Of a DNA stretch of 64,000 nt, positions 1 to 7,425 are shown piece after piece. The translations under genes were made by a program, and so were the position numbers. The stretch lies in contig CANQWX010000002.1 of NCBI GenBank assembly GCA_947627665.1, positions 60,453-124,452 on the forward strand, given 5' to 3'. Position 1 is the first letter of the stretch; each line of letters begins with the position of its first letter. A model generated the notes under the pieces. It was not told the origin of the DNA. It saw nothing but the letters and a program-made list of their open reading frames with translations, and did no database searches. The DNA comes from an uncultured Clostridia bacterium. Lineage in GTDB: Bacteria; Bacillota; Clostridia; Christensenellales; Borkfalkiaceae.

Positions 1-1027
1 AGGCACAGTTTGAGAACGCTTTTATGCCGATTTTTTCGACTCCGTCCTCAAACGTCACCTCTTCCAAAGCGGTGCAGCCGTAGAGATGATCGTGGTAGAA
101 ACTCTCGGGCACCTCTTTCAGCCCGAGCTTCAAAGACCGAAGAGAGATACAGTTGGCAAACGCATATCCCCCAATCGAGGTAACGCTCTTCGGAATGTTG
201 ATCTCCTCCAAATTTTGCACGCTCTCGAATGCGAACGGCGCAATTTTGCGTATTCCTTCGGGAATGACGCTCGTCTTGCAACCCGCGACCACCGTCTTTG
301 TCGCGGTTTCGATGATGCAATTCCCCTCGCTGTGATAGACGGGGTTTTTCTCGGACACCTCGATCTTTGTCAGCTTGTTGCAAAAGCCCAACGGACAGAG
401 GTTAGAAACATATTTGAAGTCTGTTACGCTCTCGGGAAGATACAGGCTTTCGATGTCGCTTCCCGCAAACGCATCAAAACCGATCTCTTTCACGCCGTTC
501 GGAACTTTAATTGTCTTTGCCTTGCTGTAAACAAAAGAGTATTGCTGGAAAAAGGAAATAGTTACTTTCAGATACAGCTCCACATCTTTTTCGATCTCTT
601 GCGGATCGTACCCAAGCCCTTCGCAGTAAGAGGTGTAACTTTCATTGAATTTTTTCGTTGAACTGTACTGTCCTTCGACGGGAGCGTCGGGCGGCCACGG
701 CTCGAAGAAGTCCTCCCACATCCCGATGCGGAGGACAGGCAAACCGTCGTGCTCTGCGGGAATGACGATTTTCTCCTCGTCCACGGCTTCGCCCACGCCC
801 ACGGTATAGCCGATCGCAGTGCCGTCCTCGCCGTAGATCGGGGTGTAATGCAAGCCCTCGGTCGCCTGTTCCTCTTCGGGCGGCGTTTCGGGCGTCCCGT
901 GTTGTCCGTTCGGGTCGGTGGTATTGACGTCCCCCGACGGCTGCTTTTCTTGGCGGCAAGCGGAAAAGAGGCCCGCGCTCATCGCCATGACGAGTGTCAG
1001 CAGCAGCGCGCAAATTTTGTGTTTCAT
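1..1027 (-). CDS. BspA-type leucine-rich-repeat lipoprotein, partial (3' end outside window)
   Basis: The reading frame opens at 1027 behind a good ribosome site (AAGGAG) and is still open at base 1, so the C-terminus is missing. The N-terminus is a lipoprotein signal ending in GLFSAC, with the Cys as probable lipidation site, followed by a Thr/Pro/Glu-rich linker. The body carries LRR_5-type repeats such as IPEGIRKIAPFAFESV and NIPKSVTSIGGYAFANC, typical of BspA-like surface proteins of gut bacteria. It is a close paralogue of the gene at 1176-2228: the first 60 or so residues and the Shine-Dalgarno leader are almost identical. The role is unknown; LRR_5 lipoproteins are usually extracellular and thought to act in adhesion or binding. 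Confidence 0.85.
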   Translation of the reverse strand, partial: MKHKICALLLTLVMAMSAGLFSACRQEKQPSGDVNTTDPNGQHGTPETPPEEEQATEGLHYTPIYGEDGTAIGYTVGVGEAVDEEKIVIPAEHDGLPVLRIGMWEDFFEPWPPDAPVEGQYSSTKKFNESYTSYCEGLGYDPQEIEKDVELYLKVTISFFQQYSFVYSKAKTIKVPNGVKEIGFDAFAGSDIESLYLPESVTDFKYVSNLCPLGFCNKLTKIEVSEKNPVYHSEGNCIIETATKTVVAGCKTSVIPEGIRKIAPFAFESVQNLEEINIPKSVTSIGGYAFANCISLRSLKLGLKEVPESFYHDHLYGCTALEEVTFEDGVEKIGIKAFSNCA

Positions 1028-1071
1028 CTGTTTTCTCCTTTTAGGTCATTTGCGGGCAAGCCGCACACTTT

Positions 1072-1172
1072 TTTGTCATTTCGCCCCGCGCACGTTCTAT
1101 TTGTCGAAGCGCGGCACGAGCCGCAGGCGAAGTAGCGGAACGAAGTGAAGTCGAGAAATCTCGCTTCCATAA
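1072..1172. repeat. Copy of the dispersed intergenic repeat family
   Basis: The gap between the two lipoprotein genes holds sequence that recurs in the 41.9-42.7 kb repeat blocks: GGAACGAAGTGAAGTCGAG at 1138-1156 recurs near 41950, and on the opposite strand CTCGTGCCGC followed by AGAACGTGCG resembles the module seen near 42070, 42590 and 42670. It is therefore an outlying copy of the same family. Confidence 0.7.
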
Positions 1173-1175
1173 AAT

Positions 1176-2228
1176 TTATCCAATGTCACTGCCCGTCAGC
1201 GTTCCGTTCGTGCAGACAACTTCATAAACAGTTCCGTTTGCCCGCCATCCGACGCTTTGGGCGCTTTTCAACTTGTCGATGCGGTTCCATTCTTCTATCG
1301 TGCCGCCGTACACGATGCGATCGATCACGCATTGGAAAAAGGCATAGTTTTGGATGGAGGTAACGCTCTTCGGAATGTAGACCTCCATTGCTGTGCCGCC
1401 CGTACCGATACTGCCTACGCAGCTGAATGCGCTCATCCCGATCGAGAGGGTCCCCTCGGGAATGACGCTCGCCTTGCAACCCGCGACCACCGTCTTTGTC
1501 GCGGTTTCGATGATGCAATTCCCCTCGCTGTGATAGACGGGATTTTTCTCGGAAATTTCGATCTTCGTCAAATTGTTGCAAAAATTAAACGGAGTTATAA
1601 AGGACAAATTCTCGATCTTCGTCACGCTCTCGGGAAGATACAGACTTTCAATATCGCTTCCCGCAAGTGCGTAAAGCCCGATTTCTGTCACGCCGTTCGG
1701 GATCTCGATCGTCTTTGCCTTGCTGTAAGTAAAAGTGTATTGCTGATAAAAGGAGTAAAGGATTTTTTGAAACAACTCTATATTTTCTTTATCTCCTTCA
1801 AGCTCTCGCGGGTCATATCCGAGTTCCTCGAAGTAGGCAGTACATTCTTCAAGGAATTTGTCCGTATAGTTGTATGCTCCTTCTTGGTTGGTAACCGGTC
1901 CAAAAAACTCCTCGGGCATTCCAATGCGGAGGACAGGCAAACCGTCGTGCTCTGCGGGAATGACGATCTTCTCCTCGTCCACGGCTTCGCCCACGCCCAC
2001 GTTGTAGCCGATTACCGTTTCGTTATCTTCGCCGTAGATCGGGGTGTAGTGCAAGCCCTCGGTCGCCTGTTCCTCTGCGGGCGGCGTTTCGGGCGTCCCG
2101 TGTTGTCCGTTCGGGTCGGTGGTATTGACGTCCCCCGACGGCTGCTTTTCTTGGCGGCAAGCGGAAAAGAGACCCGCACTCATCGCCATGACGAGCGTCA
2201 GCAGCAGCGTGCAAATTTTGTGTTTCAT
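1176..2228 (-). CDS. BspA-type leucine-rich-repeat lipoprotein
   Basis: 350 residues. Signal peptide with lipobox ending GLFSAC (Cys at about residue 23), an acidic Thr/Pro-rich linker to about residue 60, then LRR_5-like repeats, for example LPESVTKIENLSFI and IPKSVTSIQNYAFFQC. The protein should be lipid-anchored on the outer face of the cell membrane. It is the tandem paralogue of the gene at 1-1027, with identical lipoprotein signal and linker and diverged repeat region. The start at 2228 has a clear AAGGAG ribosome site. A minus-strand hairpin with a T-rich tail (2270-2286) lies in its upstream region and could attenuate transcription. Substrate or ligand cannot be inferred. Confidence 0.85.
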   Translation of the reverse strand: MKHKICTLLLTLVMAMSAGLFSACRQEKQPSGDVNTTDPNGQHGTPETPPAEEQATEGLHYTPIYGEDNETVIGYNVGVGEAVDEEKIVIPAEHDGLPVLRIGMPEEFFGPVTNQEGAYNYTDKFLEECTAYFEELGYDPRELEGDKENIELFQKILYSFYQQYTFTYSKAKTIEIPNGVTEIGLYALAGSDIESLYLPESVTKIENLSFITPFNFCNNLTKIEISEKNPVYHSEGNCIIETATKTVVAGCKASVIPEGTLSIGMSAFSCVGSIGTGGTAMEVYIPKSVTSIQNYAFFQCVIDRIVYGGTIEEWNRIDKLKSAQSVGWRANGTVYEVVCTNGTLTGSDIG

Positions 2229-2260
2229 CCGTTTTCTCCTTTCAGGTCATTTGCGGGCAA

Positions 2261-2286
2261 AAATAAGGACGTTCCGATACGGAACG
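2261..2286 (-). terminator. Terminator-like hairpin in the leader of the lipoprotein gene
   Basis: CGTTCCG-ATA-CGGAACG (2270-2286) is a perfect 7-bp stem; on the minus strand it is followed by a T-rich run (CCTTATTTTT). No minus-strand gene lies to its right to be terminated, so it is either a leader attenuator of the lipoprotein gene or a relic. Confidence 0.45.
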
Positions 2287-2310
2287 CCCGCTAAGAGTAT
2301 CCCGTACTGT

Positions 2311-2398
2311 TGCGACACAATTTCCTGTTTCATGCAAGAAAAAAAGGATACACTTTCGCCGCTTGTATCTTGCATGAATATTATGAAATTATGTCGCA
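2311..2398. repeat. 88-bp imperfect palindrome
   Basis: Three nested arm pairs: TGCGACAcAATTTC against its complement at 2385-2398 (13 of 14), TTCATGCAAGA (2329-2339) against TCTTGCATGAA (2367-2377), and GATACA against TGTATC near the centre. It lies between divergent transcription units (lipoprotein on minus, Cys-rich protein on plus). It could be a MITE-like element or a regulatory hairpin. Confidence 0.6.
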
Positions 2399-2546
2399 GG
2401 TTTCATTATAGCAAAATGCGAGGAGAATTGCAAGCCTTTGGCGGGAGAATTTTGTGCGCACATATAGGGGCGGCACGCGGCCATGCCGCCGCGGCATATA
2501 CTGACAGTGCGGAAATCTCCGTAAATTTTACGACAGAGGTCTTTTT

Positions 2547-2960
2547 ATGTGTAACTCTTGCAACACCTGCGGCTGCGGGTACGACCCGCTTCTCGCCACG
2601 CTCACCAACCTGTTTACACCGCTCGGCTGCGGCTGCTGTAACAGGAACAACGGTTCCCTCGTGCTCATAAATCCACTCGGCACGGTGCAGACGCGCGGCG
2701 GCTGCGGCTGCGGAAACAATAACGGCTGCGGCTGCCAAGGCAACAACGGCTGCGGCTGTCAGGGCAACCGCGGCAATAACGGCAACTACGGCTTCCAGTC
2801 CACATCGGGCTTCGGCAACACGGGCTTCGGCGGCTGCGGAAACAACAACGGTTGCGGCTGCCAAGGCAACAACAACGGCTGCGGTTGCGGCTGCGGGAAC
2901 AATACCTACGACGCCTACTACGTGAGGCAATACGCGCTGAACTCCTGCTGCAACGGTTGA
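2547..2960 (+). CDS. Cys/Gly/Asn-rich repeat protein
   Basis: 137 residues with 21 cysteines. The middle is built from short repeats of the type NNGCGCQGN, with Tyr/Phe-rich spacers and a C-terminal SCCNG. There is no signal peptide or membrane helix. The start is supported by AGAGGT 6 nt upstream and the gene is closed by a strong terminator at 2968-2993. No family was recognised with certainty. The composition resembles structural, cross-linked coat or exosporium proteins or a metal-binding protein; the -10-like CATATACT at 2495-2502 is faintly like sporulation promoters. Both ideas are inference only. It is clearly expressed-looking (ribosome site, terminator) and not a shadow frame. Confidence 0.7.
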   Translation: MCNSCNTCGCGYDPLLATLTNLFTPLGCGCCNRNNGSLVLINPLGTVQTRGGCGCGNNNGCGCQGNNGCGCQGNRGNNGNYGFQSTSGFGNTGFGGCGNNNGCGCQGNNNGCGCGCGNNTYDAYYVRQYALNSCCNG

Positions 2961-2967
2961 CCTTGCG

Positions 2968-2993
2968 GAGGACGGGGATCCCCGTCCTCTTTT
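2968..2993 (+). terminator. Intrinsic terminator after the Cys-rich gene
   Basis: A perfect 22-bp palindrome at 2968-2989 (arms GAGGACGGGGA / TCCCCGTCCTC) followed by TTTTC, 7 nt after the stop codon. Confidence 0.8.
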
Positions 2994-3079
2994 CATGCGC
3001 GGGAAAGGGCGGCGGGAAAGGACGGCGGGAAGGGCGGTAGGGGAGAAAAAATTTTTTTGTTTTTCCTTTCGGAAAATTC

Positions 3080-3108
3080 TTGCAAAGCGAGGGGGGAAAT
3101 GCTATAAT
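3080..3108 (+). promoter_or_regulatory. Vegetative promoter of the YitT gene
   Basis: TTGCAA at 3080-3085, 17-bp spacer, TATAAT at 3103-3108. Confidence 0.8.
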
Positions 3109-3137
3109 AATCGGCGGAAAAGAAATCGGGGAAGGCC

Positions 3138-4154
3138 ATGAAATCCACAAAACCCACAAAACCCGCAAAACCCACCAAGGCGCAGGTCAAGAAGTTTGTT
3201 CTTTACTGCCTCATCATCCTCGTCGGGAACGCCCTTGCCGCGGCGGGCGCCGCGTTTTTCATCGAGCCGAACAAGCTCGTGATGGGCGGCACGACGGGCG
3301 TCGGCATCTTTGTGCGCAATATGCTCGAAAAGACGGGCACCGCAAGCGAAGATCTGACGAAGTGGATCGTCAATATCACGGTTTACACGGCGAACATCAT
3401 CCTGTTCGCCATCGGCGCGTTCCTGCTCGGCAAGCGCTTTGCCGCTTCCACCCTTGCGGGCACCCTGCTCTATCCCTCCTTCATGAGCCTCTATAAGCTC
3501 ATCAACAAGGGGGAACCCATCGTGAACGACACGATCCTGGCGGTCATCATCGGGGCGCTCATCTTCGGCTTGGGGGTCGCCATGGTCGTGCGCGTGGGGG
3601 CAAGCACGGGCGGTACCGACATTCCGCCCCTCATCTTCCACAAGTTTTTCGGGCTGCCCGTTTCGGTCACGATGTGGTTTTTAGACGCCTCCATCGTGCT
3701 GTTGCAGCTCTTTGCGACGAGCGTAGAGCACGTCCTCTACGGCATCGTCATCTGCCTCATCTCTTCGCTCGTCATCGAAAAGCTCTCTCCGATCGGGTTG
3801 AAAAAGACGCAGGTGAAGATCGTCAGCAAAAAATACCGCGCTATCCGCGAGATGATCCTCGGCGAACTCAACCGCGGGGTCACGGTGCTCTTCGGCCAGA
3901 CGGGCTATCTCAAAGAGAAGTGCCACGTCCTCCTCACCATCGTTTCTAACCGTGAACTCGTCAAGCTCAAGAACAAGGTGCAGGAGATCGATCCCGAGGC
4001 GTTCATGACGATCTCGGTCGTGTCCGAAGTGCGCGGCAGGGGGTTCAGTTCGGAGGGGATACGGCTCCCGAAGGAACTCGAAGGCAAGGACGAGGAGGAA
4101 ACGGAGCAGGAAGTGCCCGCAACGGAAGCGCCCGCAGCCCCGCCAAATGAATAG
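3138..4154 (+). CDS. YitT family membrane protein (DUF161 + DUF2179)
   Basis: 338 residues. A Lys/Pro/Thr-rich N-terminal tail, about five membrane segments (roughly residues 20-42, 76-98, 104-122, 132-152, 178-215) carrying the family motifs GGTTGVG (50-56) and GASTGGTDI (154-162), then a cytosolic DUF2179 domain (about 225-300) and an acidic, Ala/Pro/Glu-rich tail. YitT proteins are widespread integral membrane proteins of Firmicutes whose substrate is not established. Monocistronic here: its own consensus promoter upstream and a terminator 10 nt after the stop. The start at 3138 is preceded by GGGGAAGG. Confidence 0.9.
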   Translation: MKSTKPTKPAKPTKAQVKKFVLYCLIILVGNALAAAGAAFFIEPNKLVMGGTTGVGIFVRNMLEKTGTASEDLTKWIVNITVYTANIILFAIGAFLLGKRFAASTLAGTLLYPSFMSLYKLINKGEPIVNDTILAVIIGALIFGLGVAMVVRVGASTGGTDIPPLIFHKFFGLPVSVTMWFLDASIVLLQLFATSVEHVLYGIVICLISSLVIEKLSPIGLKKTQVKIVSKKYRAIREMILGELNRGVTVLFGQTGYLKEKCHVLLTIVSNRELVKLKNKVQEIDPEAFMTISVVSEVRGRGFSSEGIRLPKELEGKDEEETEQEVPATEAPAAPPNE

Positions 4155-4163
4155 CATACAAAG

Positions 4164-4193
4164 ATCCCCTCAAGAACATCTTGAGGGGGTTTC
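4164..4193 (+). terminator. Intrinsic terminator after the YitT gene
   Basis: ATCCCCTCAAGA-aca-TCTTGAGGGGGT with a short T run (TTT). It may also serve the convergent minus-strand gene at 4249. Confidence 0.75.
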
Positions 4194-4248
4194 GATTGGA
4201 TATGCGGTTAACATACCGCTTTCTTTGCTAAAACAACGTGAATAGATG

Positions 4249-4965
4249 TCAGACGATCGTATTTTGTTCACCAACACTTTTCACATGAAAAATGTTGATC
4301 AACTTATTGATCGCTTTATCATAATTTTTCAGTGAAGATAATTCCAATTCTTTACCCGTATACATCCGCAAAATAATCGATCCTTTGTTCATGATCCAAT
4401 ATGCTTCAACATATCCAATAGACAATAACTGTTCAAAATTTGGATCGAATTTGCAAGTAATATCATCGCCTTCTTCCATTGCATACAACTGTACTTTCAA
4501 CTCATGATGCCGTTTTCTTGCATTGTTTTCTCTTGCTTCTTTATAATTTTCTTTTAAGTAGCACTGAGATCGTTTTCTCATATTCTTTTGTGAACCATTT
4601 TCTGTCATCTTATATAATGTAACAGTATTTAACATTCTTTCATGATAAACGAATATCGAAATATCTTTACTTATGTCAACGCGGTTGTCCGTACTCAAAT
4701 TCTCAAAACTACAAACATCCGTCATCAATATCAAATATTTTGCTCTTTTCTTATTTTCTTTGTTTATAAGGCTTTTACAGACAATATAATCAAGAAAGCA
4801 CAATACCATCCATATTAAAATAAAGGATATACCGCCGATCCACAATTTGCTTTTATCAATTATTAAAAATACAAATAGCGGTATTAACGATAAAAACACT
4901 GACAAAAGAATTGCGATTGCAGATAATCTTGTCAGCAATGCCAACTTCTTATACGGTTTTGTCAT
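4249..4965 (-). CDS. Hypothetical two-helix membrane protein
   Basis: 238 residues, not recognised. Two hydrophobic segments close to the N-terminus (about residues 14-36 and 42-62) and a long charged soluble part with many Lys/Asn/Glu. Start supported by AGGAGT 6 nt upstream. The base composition is much more AT-rich than the neighbouring core genes, and it uses AT-ending codons, which suggests recent transfer. It lies in the same orientation as the unknown gene at 5082-5663 and both probably arrived together. Confidence 0.65.
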   Translation of the reverse strand: MTKPYKKLALLTRLSAIAILLSVFLSLIPLFVFLIIDKSKLWIGGISFILIWMVLCFLDYIVCKSLINKENKKRAKYLILMTDVCSFENLSTDNRVDISKDISIFVYHERMLNTVTLYKMTENGSQKNMRKRSQCYLKENYKEARENNARKRHHELKVQLYAMEEGDDITCKFDPNFEQLLSIGYVEAYWIMNKGSIILRMYTGKELELSSLKNYDKAINKLINIFHVKSVGEQNTIV

Positions 4966-5009
4966 AAAATACTCCTAAAAAGCTTGTCCTTTTGTGCCTG
5001 CCATCTACC

Positions 5010-5047
5010 TTTTAAGGGGCTTGAAGTCTTTTAAGGGGCTTGAAGTC
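5010..5047. repeat. Two-copy 19-bp tandem repeat
   Basis: TTTTAAGGGGCTTGAAGTC occurs twice without a gap (5010-5028 and 5029-5047) between the two AT-rich minus-strand genes. Confidence 0.9.
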
Positions 5048-5081
5048 TTCTTCCGCTTCAACAAGCGTGTCCTCTTTTTAT

Positions 5082-5663
5082 TTACAAATTACCGCTTCTT
5101 AACGCGATGAAAGCTTCTTGGATTTGCTCTTCCGAAATCTCTTGGTTTATCTTTTTCAACTCACCGATATATTTCGGTATAAATTCTTTTTCCAAAATCT
5201 CTCTCCATTTGGACAGGTGTATTTCCGATACTTCGGTTTCATAAATTTTTTCATGAATGACATGGATATTTTTCGGATCGGAAGGCATATTTATTTTATT
5301 GAGTAAAAAATGAACTTTTCCGTTTTCCCGATACAAATACATATCATAATTGACACACTCCGAAAGTTCATATAACTTACCTGTTTTATCAAAAAATTCT
5401 TGCGAAGCACTATGAGAAAGTTCCTCTGCGAAATTTTCACCCGCAAACTCGTGGATACAATGAATTCTTGCGTATAAGTTTTTCCCAATGGTGAAGGCAA
5501 AGGAATCGTGGATAAGCTGATACTCCTTTTTCCCGTCAAAAAAATATAGAGCAGAATCAAAATAATGGTCGTCGTATTCTCGATCCAAGTAAACAAGTAG
5601 TTTTGCTTGATCGTCCAATGGCAATTCACAAACCTTTTTGCCCTTTACAAAATCTTGCGCCAT
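5082..5663 (-). CDS. Hypothetical protein
   Basis: 193 residues from the ATG at 5663 (MAQDFVKGK), chosen over the farther upstream ATG at 5699 because GGAGGG sits 5-10 nt before it. No recognised family, no membrane helix and no signal peptide; a mixed alpha/beta composition rich in Tyr, Glu and His. AT-rich compared with the core genes around it. A vegetative-type promoter (TTGATT-N17-TAGAAT, 5726-5754) lies just upstream. Function cannot be stated. Confidence 0.65.
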   Translation of the reverse strand: MAQDFVKGKKVCELPLDDQAKLLVYLDREYDDHYFDSALYFFDGKKEYQLIHDSFAFTIGKNLYARIHCIHEFAGENFAEELSHSASQEFFDKTGKLYELSECVNYDMYLYRENGKVHFLLNKINMPSDPKNIHVIHEKIYETEVSEIHLSKWREILEKEFIPKYIGELKKINQEISEEQIQEAFIALRSGNL

Positions 5664-5725
5664 ATTTCCCTCCGAACATGAGCTGCTATGCCCTGTCAAA
5701 ACGCAGAAAGACGCTTTGTGTTTTC

Positions 5726-5754
5726 ATTCTACCACATCCGCAGAGAAAAATCAA
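5726..5754 (-). promoter_or_regulatory. Probable promoter of the unknown gene at 5082-5663
   Basis: On the minus strand TTGATT (5749-5754), 17-bp spacer, TAGAAT (5726-5731). Confidence 0.6.
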
Positions 5755-5853
5755 TGCGGAAAGCGTTAAAATATCGCTCGGGGTCTTGGCGAGAGCTTCT
5801 CTGTCCCGGGCACGGTAAATGGCGCGGACCGATACGAATTTATCAAAATTTCC

Positions 5854-5882
5854 TTGCTTTTTTATGCTGTATATGGTATAAT
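5854..5882 (+). promoter_or_regulatory. Promoter of nrdR-ispG
   Basis: TTGCTT at 5854-5859, 17-bp spacer, TATAAT at 5877-5882. It probably drives nrdR, ispG and the PolC-like gene. Confidence 0.75.
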
Positions 5883-5911
5883 GCTCCCAAGAGAAACACA
5901 AGGGGTAAGGT

Positions 5912-6382
5912 ATGCGCTGTTTATATTGCAACTGTACGGAGAGCAAGGTGATCGACAGCCGTTCGGCGGACGACGACAAGACGATCCGCCGCCGCAGGGA
6001 GTGTTTGGGGTGCGGAAGGCGGTTCACGACCTACGAAACCATCGAGATCTCTCCGCTTCTCGTCGTCAAATCGGACGGAACGCGGCAGGCGTTCGACATC
6101 GGGAAGATCAAGCGCGGCATCGTAAAGGCATGCGAGAAGCGCCCCGTGTCCATCGAACAGATCGATTCCCTCGCCGAGGAGATCGCCAAGAAGGTCTACA
6201 ATTCCATGGAGCAGGAAATAAGTTCCAAGGCGATCGGCGAGATGGTGATGGAGGGCCTCAAAGGGCTGGACGAAGTCGCCTATGTGCGGTATGCCTCGGT
6301 GTACCGCTCCTTCAAGGACATCAATTCCTTCATGTCCGAGCTTCAGCGCATGATGGAGCGCAAGGAAACGGAAAAGAAATAA
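5912..6382 (+). CDS. nrdR: Transcriptional repressor NrdR
   Basis: 156 residues, the usual family length. N-terminal zinc ribbon with C3, C6, C31 and C34 and the family signature RRRREC..C..RFTTYE, then an ATP-cone (about 49-139). NrdR senses dATP/ATP through the cone and represses ribonucleotide reductase operons by binding NrdR boxes. No ribonucleotide reductase gene is in the window, so its targets lie elsewhere. Ribosome site AAGGGGTAAGG; ispG begins 2 nt after the stop, so the two are co-transcribed. Confidence 0.95.
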   Translation: MRCLYCNCTESKVIDSRSADDDKTIRRRRECLGCGRRFTTYETIEISPLLVVKSDGTRQAFDIGKIKRGIVKACEKRPVSIEQIDSLAEEIAKKVYNSMEQEISSKAIGEMVMEGLKGLDEVAYVRYASVYRSFKDINSFMSELQRMMERKETEKK

Positions 6383-6384
6383 AC

Positions 6385-7425
6385 ATGTCGAAATTACAGG
6401 TAAAAGTCGGGAATGTGACGCTCGGCGGCGGCAAGATCGCCGTGCAGAGCATGACGACGGAAAAGACGAGCGACGTTGAAAAATGCGTCGCTCAAATTCT
6501 GCGGCTCGAAGAGGCGGGCTGCGACATCGTGCGGGTCGCCGTGCTCGACGAGGCGGACGCCCGCGCGATACGGGCGGTCAAGGAGCGCGTCCGCGTCCCG
6601 CTCGTGGCGGACATCCACTTTTCGGCGCGCCTTGCGGTGCTTGCCGCGGAGAACGGCGCCGACAAGCTGCGGGTGAACCCCGGCAACATCGGCGGGGATA
6701 GAGAGCTTTCCCTCGTGGCGGACTGCGTCAAGGCGCACAAGATCCCCGTCCGCGTGGGGGCGAACACGGGCAGCATCGAGCCGCATTTCCTCGCCCAATA
6801 CGGCAGAAGCGCCGAGGCGCTCGTGCTCTCCGCCCTCGAAAACGTCCGCGTGTTCGAACGCCACGGTCTAAGCGATCTCGTCCTCTCGGTGAAGGCGTCC
6901 GACGTCCCGCTCACGGTCGGGGCATACGAACTTCTCGCAGAGCGGACGGACTATCCCCTGCACGTCGGCGTGACGGAGGCGGGCATCGAGCGCATGGGCA
7001 TCGTCAAGAGCAGCGTCGGCATCGGCGCGCTGCTCCTCCGCGGGATCGGCGATACGATCCGCGTTTCGCTCACCGCCGACCCCGTGCGGGAAGTGTACGC
7101 GGGGCACGAGATCTTGCGCGCCTGCGGTCTGGAAAAGGACTACATCGAGGTCGTTTCCTGTCCCACCTGCGGCAGGTGCCGCTACGACTGCGCGGGGCTT
7201 GCCGAGAAGGTCGCCGCGCGGGTGCGCACGGTGAAAAAACGGGGCAAGATCGCCGTGATGGGTTGCGTCGTCAACGGCCCGGGCGAGGCGAAGGACGCCG
7301 ACCTCGGGGTCGCGGGCGGGGAGGAATACTGCGTCATCTTCCGCGGCGGGGAGCGGGAACGGGTGCCCGCGGCGGACGTCGAAAAAATCTTTTTTGCACG
7401 GCTCGAGGAATTTTTGGGAGCATGA
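6385..7425 (+). CDS. ispG: 4-hydroxy-3-methylbut-2-enyl diphosphate synthase (IspG/GcpE)
   Basis: 346 residues from the ATG at 6385. Converts methylerythritol cyclodiphosphate to HMBPP in the MEP isoprenoid pathway. Shows the N-terminal TIM-barrel (VQSMT, VADIHF, RVNPGNIG, VRVGANTGS) and the C-terminal 4Fe-4S domain with C259 and C262 in SCPTCGR, C294 and E301 in GCVVNGPGE. Length and motifs are those of the bacterial, ferredoxin/flavodoxin-dependent form. The stop overlaps the ATG of the next gene (ATGA). Confidence 0.97.
   Translation: MSKLQVKVGNVTLGGGKIAVQSMTTEKTSDVEKCVAQILRLEEAGCDIVRVAVLDEADARAIRAVKERVRVPLVADIHFSARLAVLAAENGADKLRVNPGNIGGDRELSLVADCVKAHKIPVRVGANTGSIEPHFLAQYGRSAEALVLSALENVRVFERHGLSDLVLSVKASDVPLTVGAYELLAERTDYPLHVGVTEAGIERMGIVKSSVGIGALLLRGIGDTIRVSLTADPVREVYAGHEILRACGLEKDYIEVVSCPTCGRCRYDCAGLAEKVAARVRTVKKRGKIAVMGCVVNGPGEAKDADLGVAGGEEYCVIFRGGERERVPAADVEKIFFARLEEFLGA

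Noticed and set aside
2247..2333. 28-codon minus-strand frame upstream of the lipoprotein gene
   Set aside because: It overlaps the palindrome and hairpin, has no ribosome site and no recognisable feature; likely chance.
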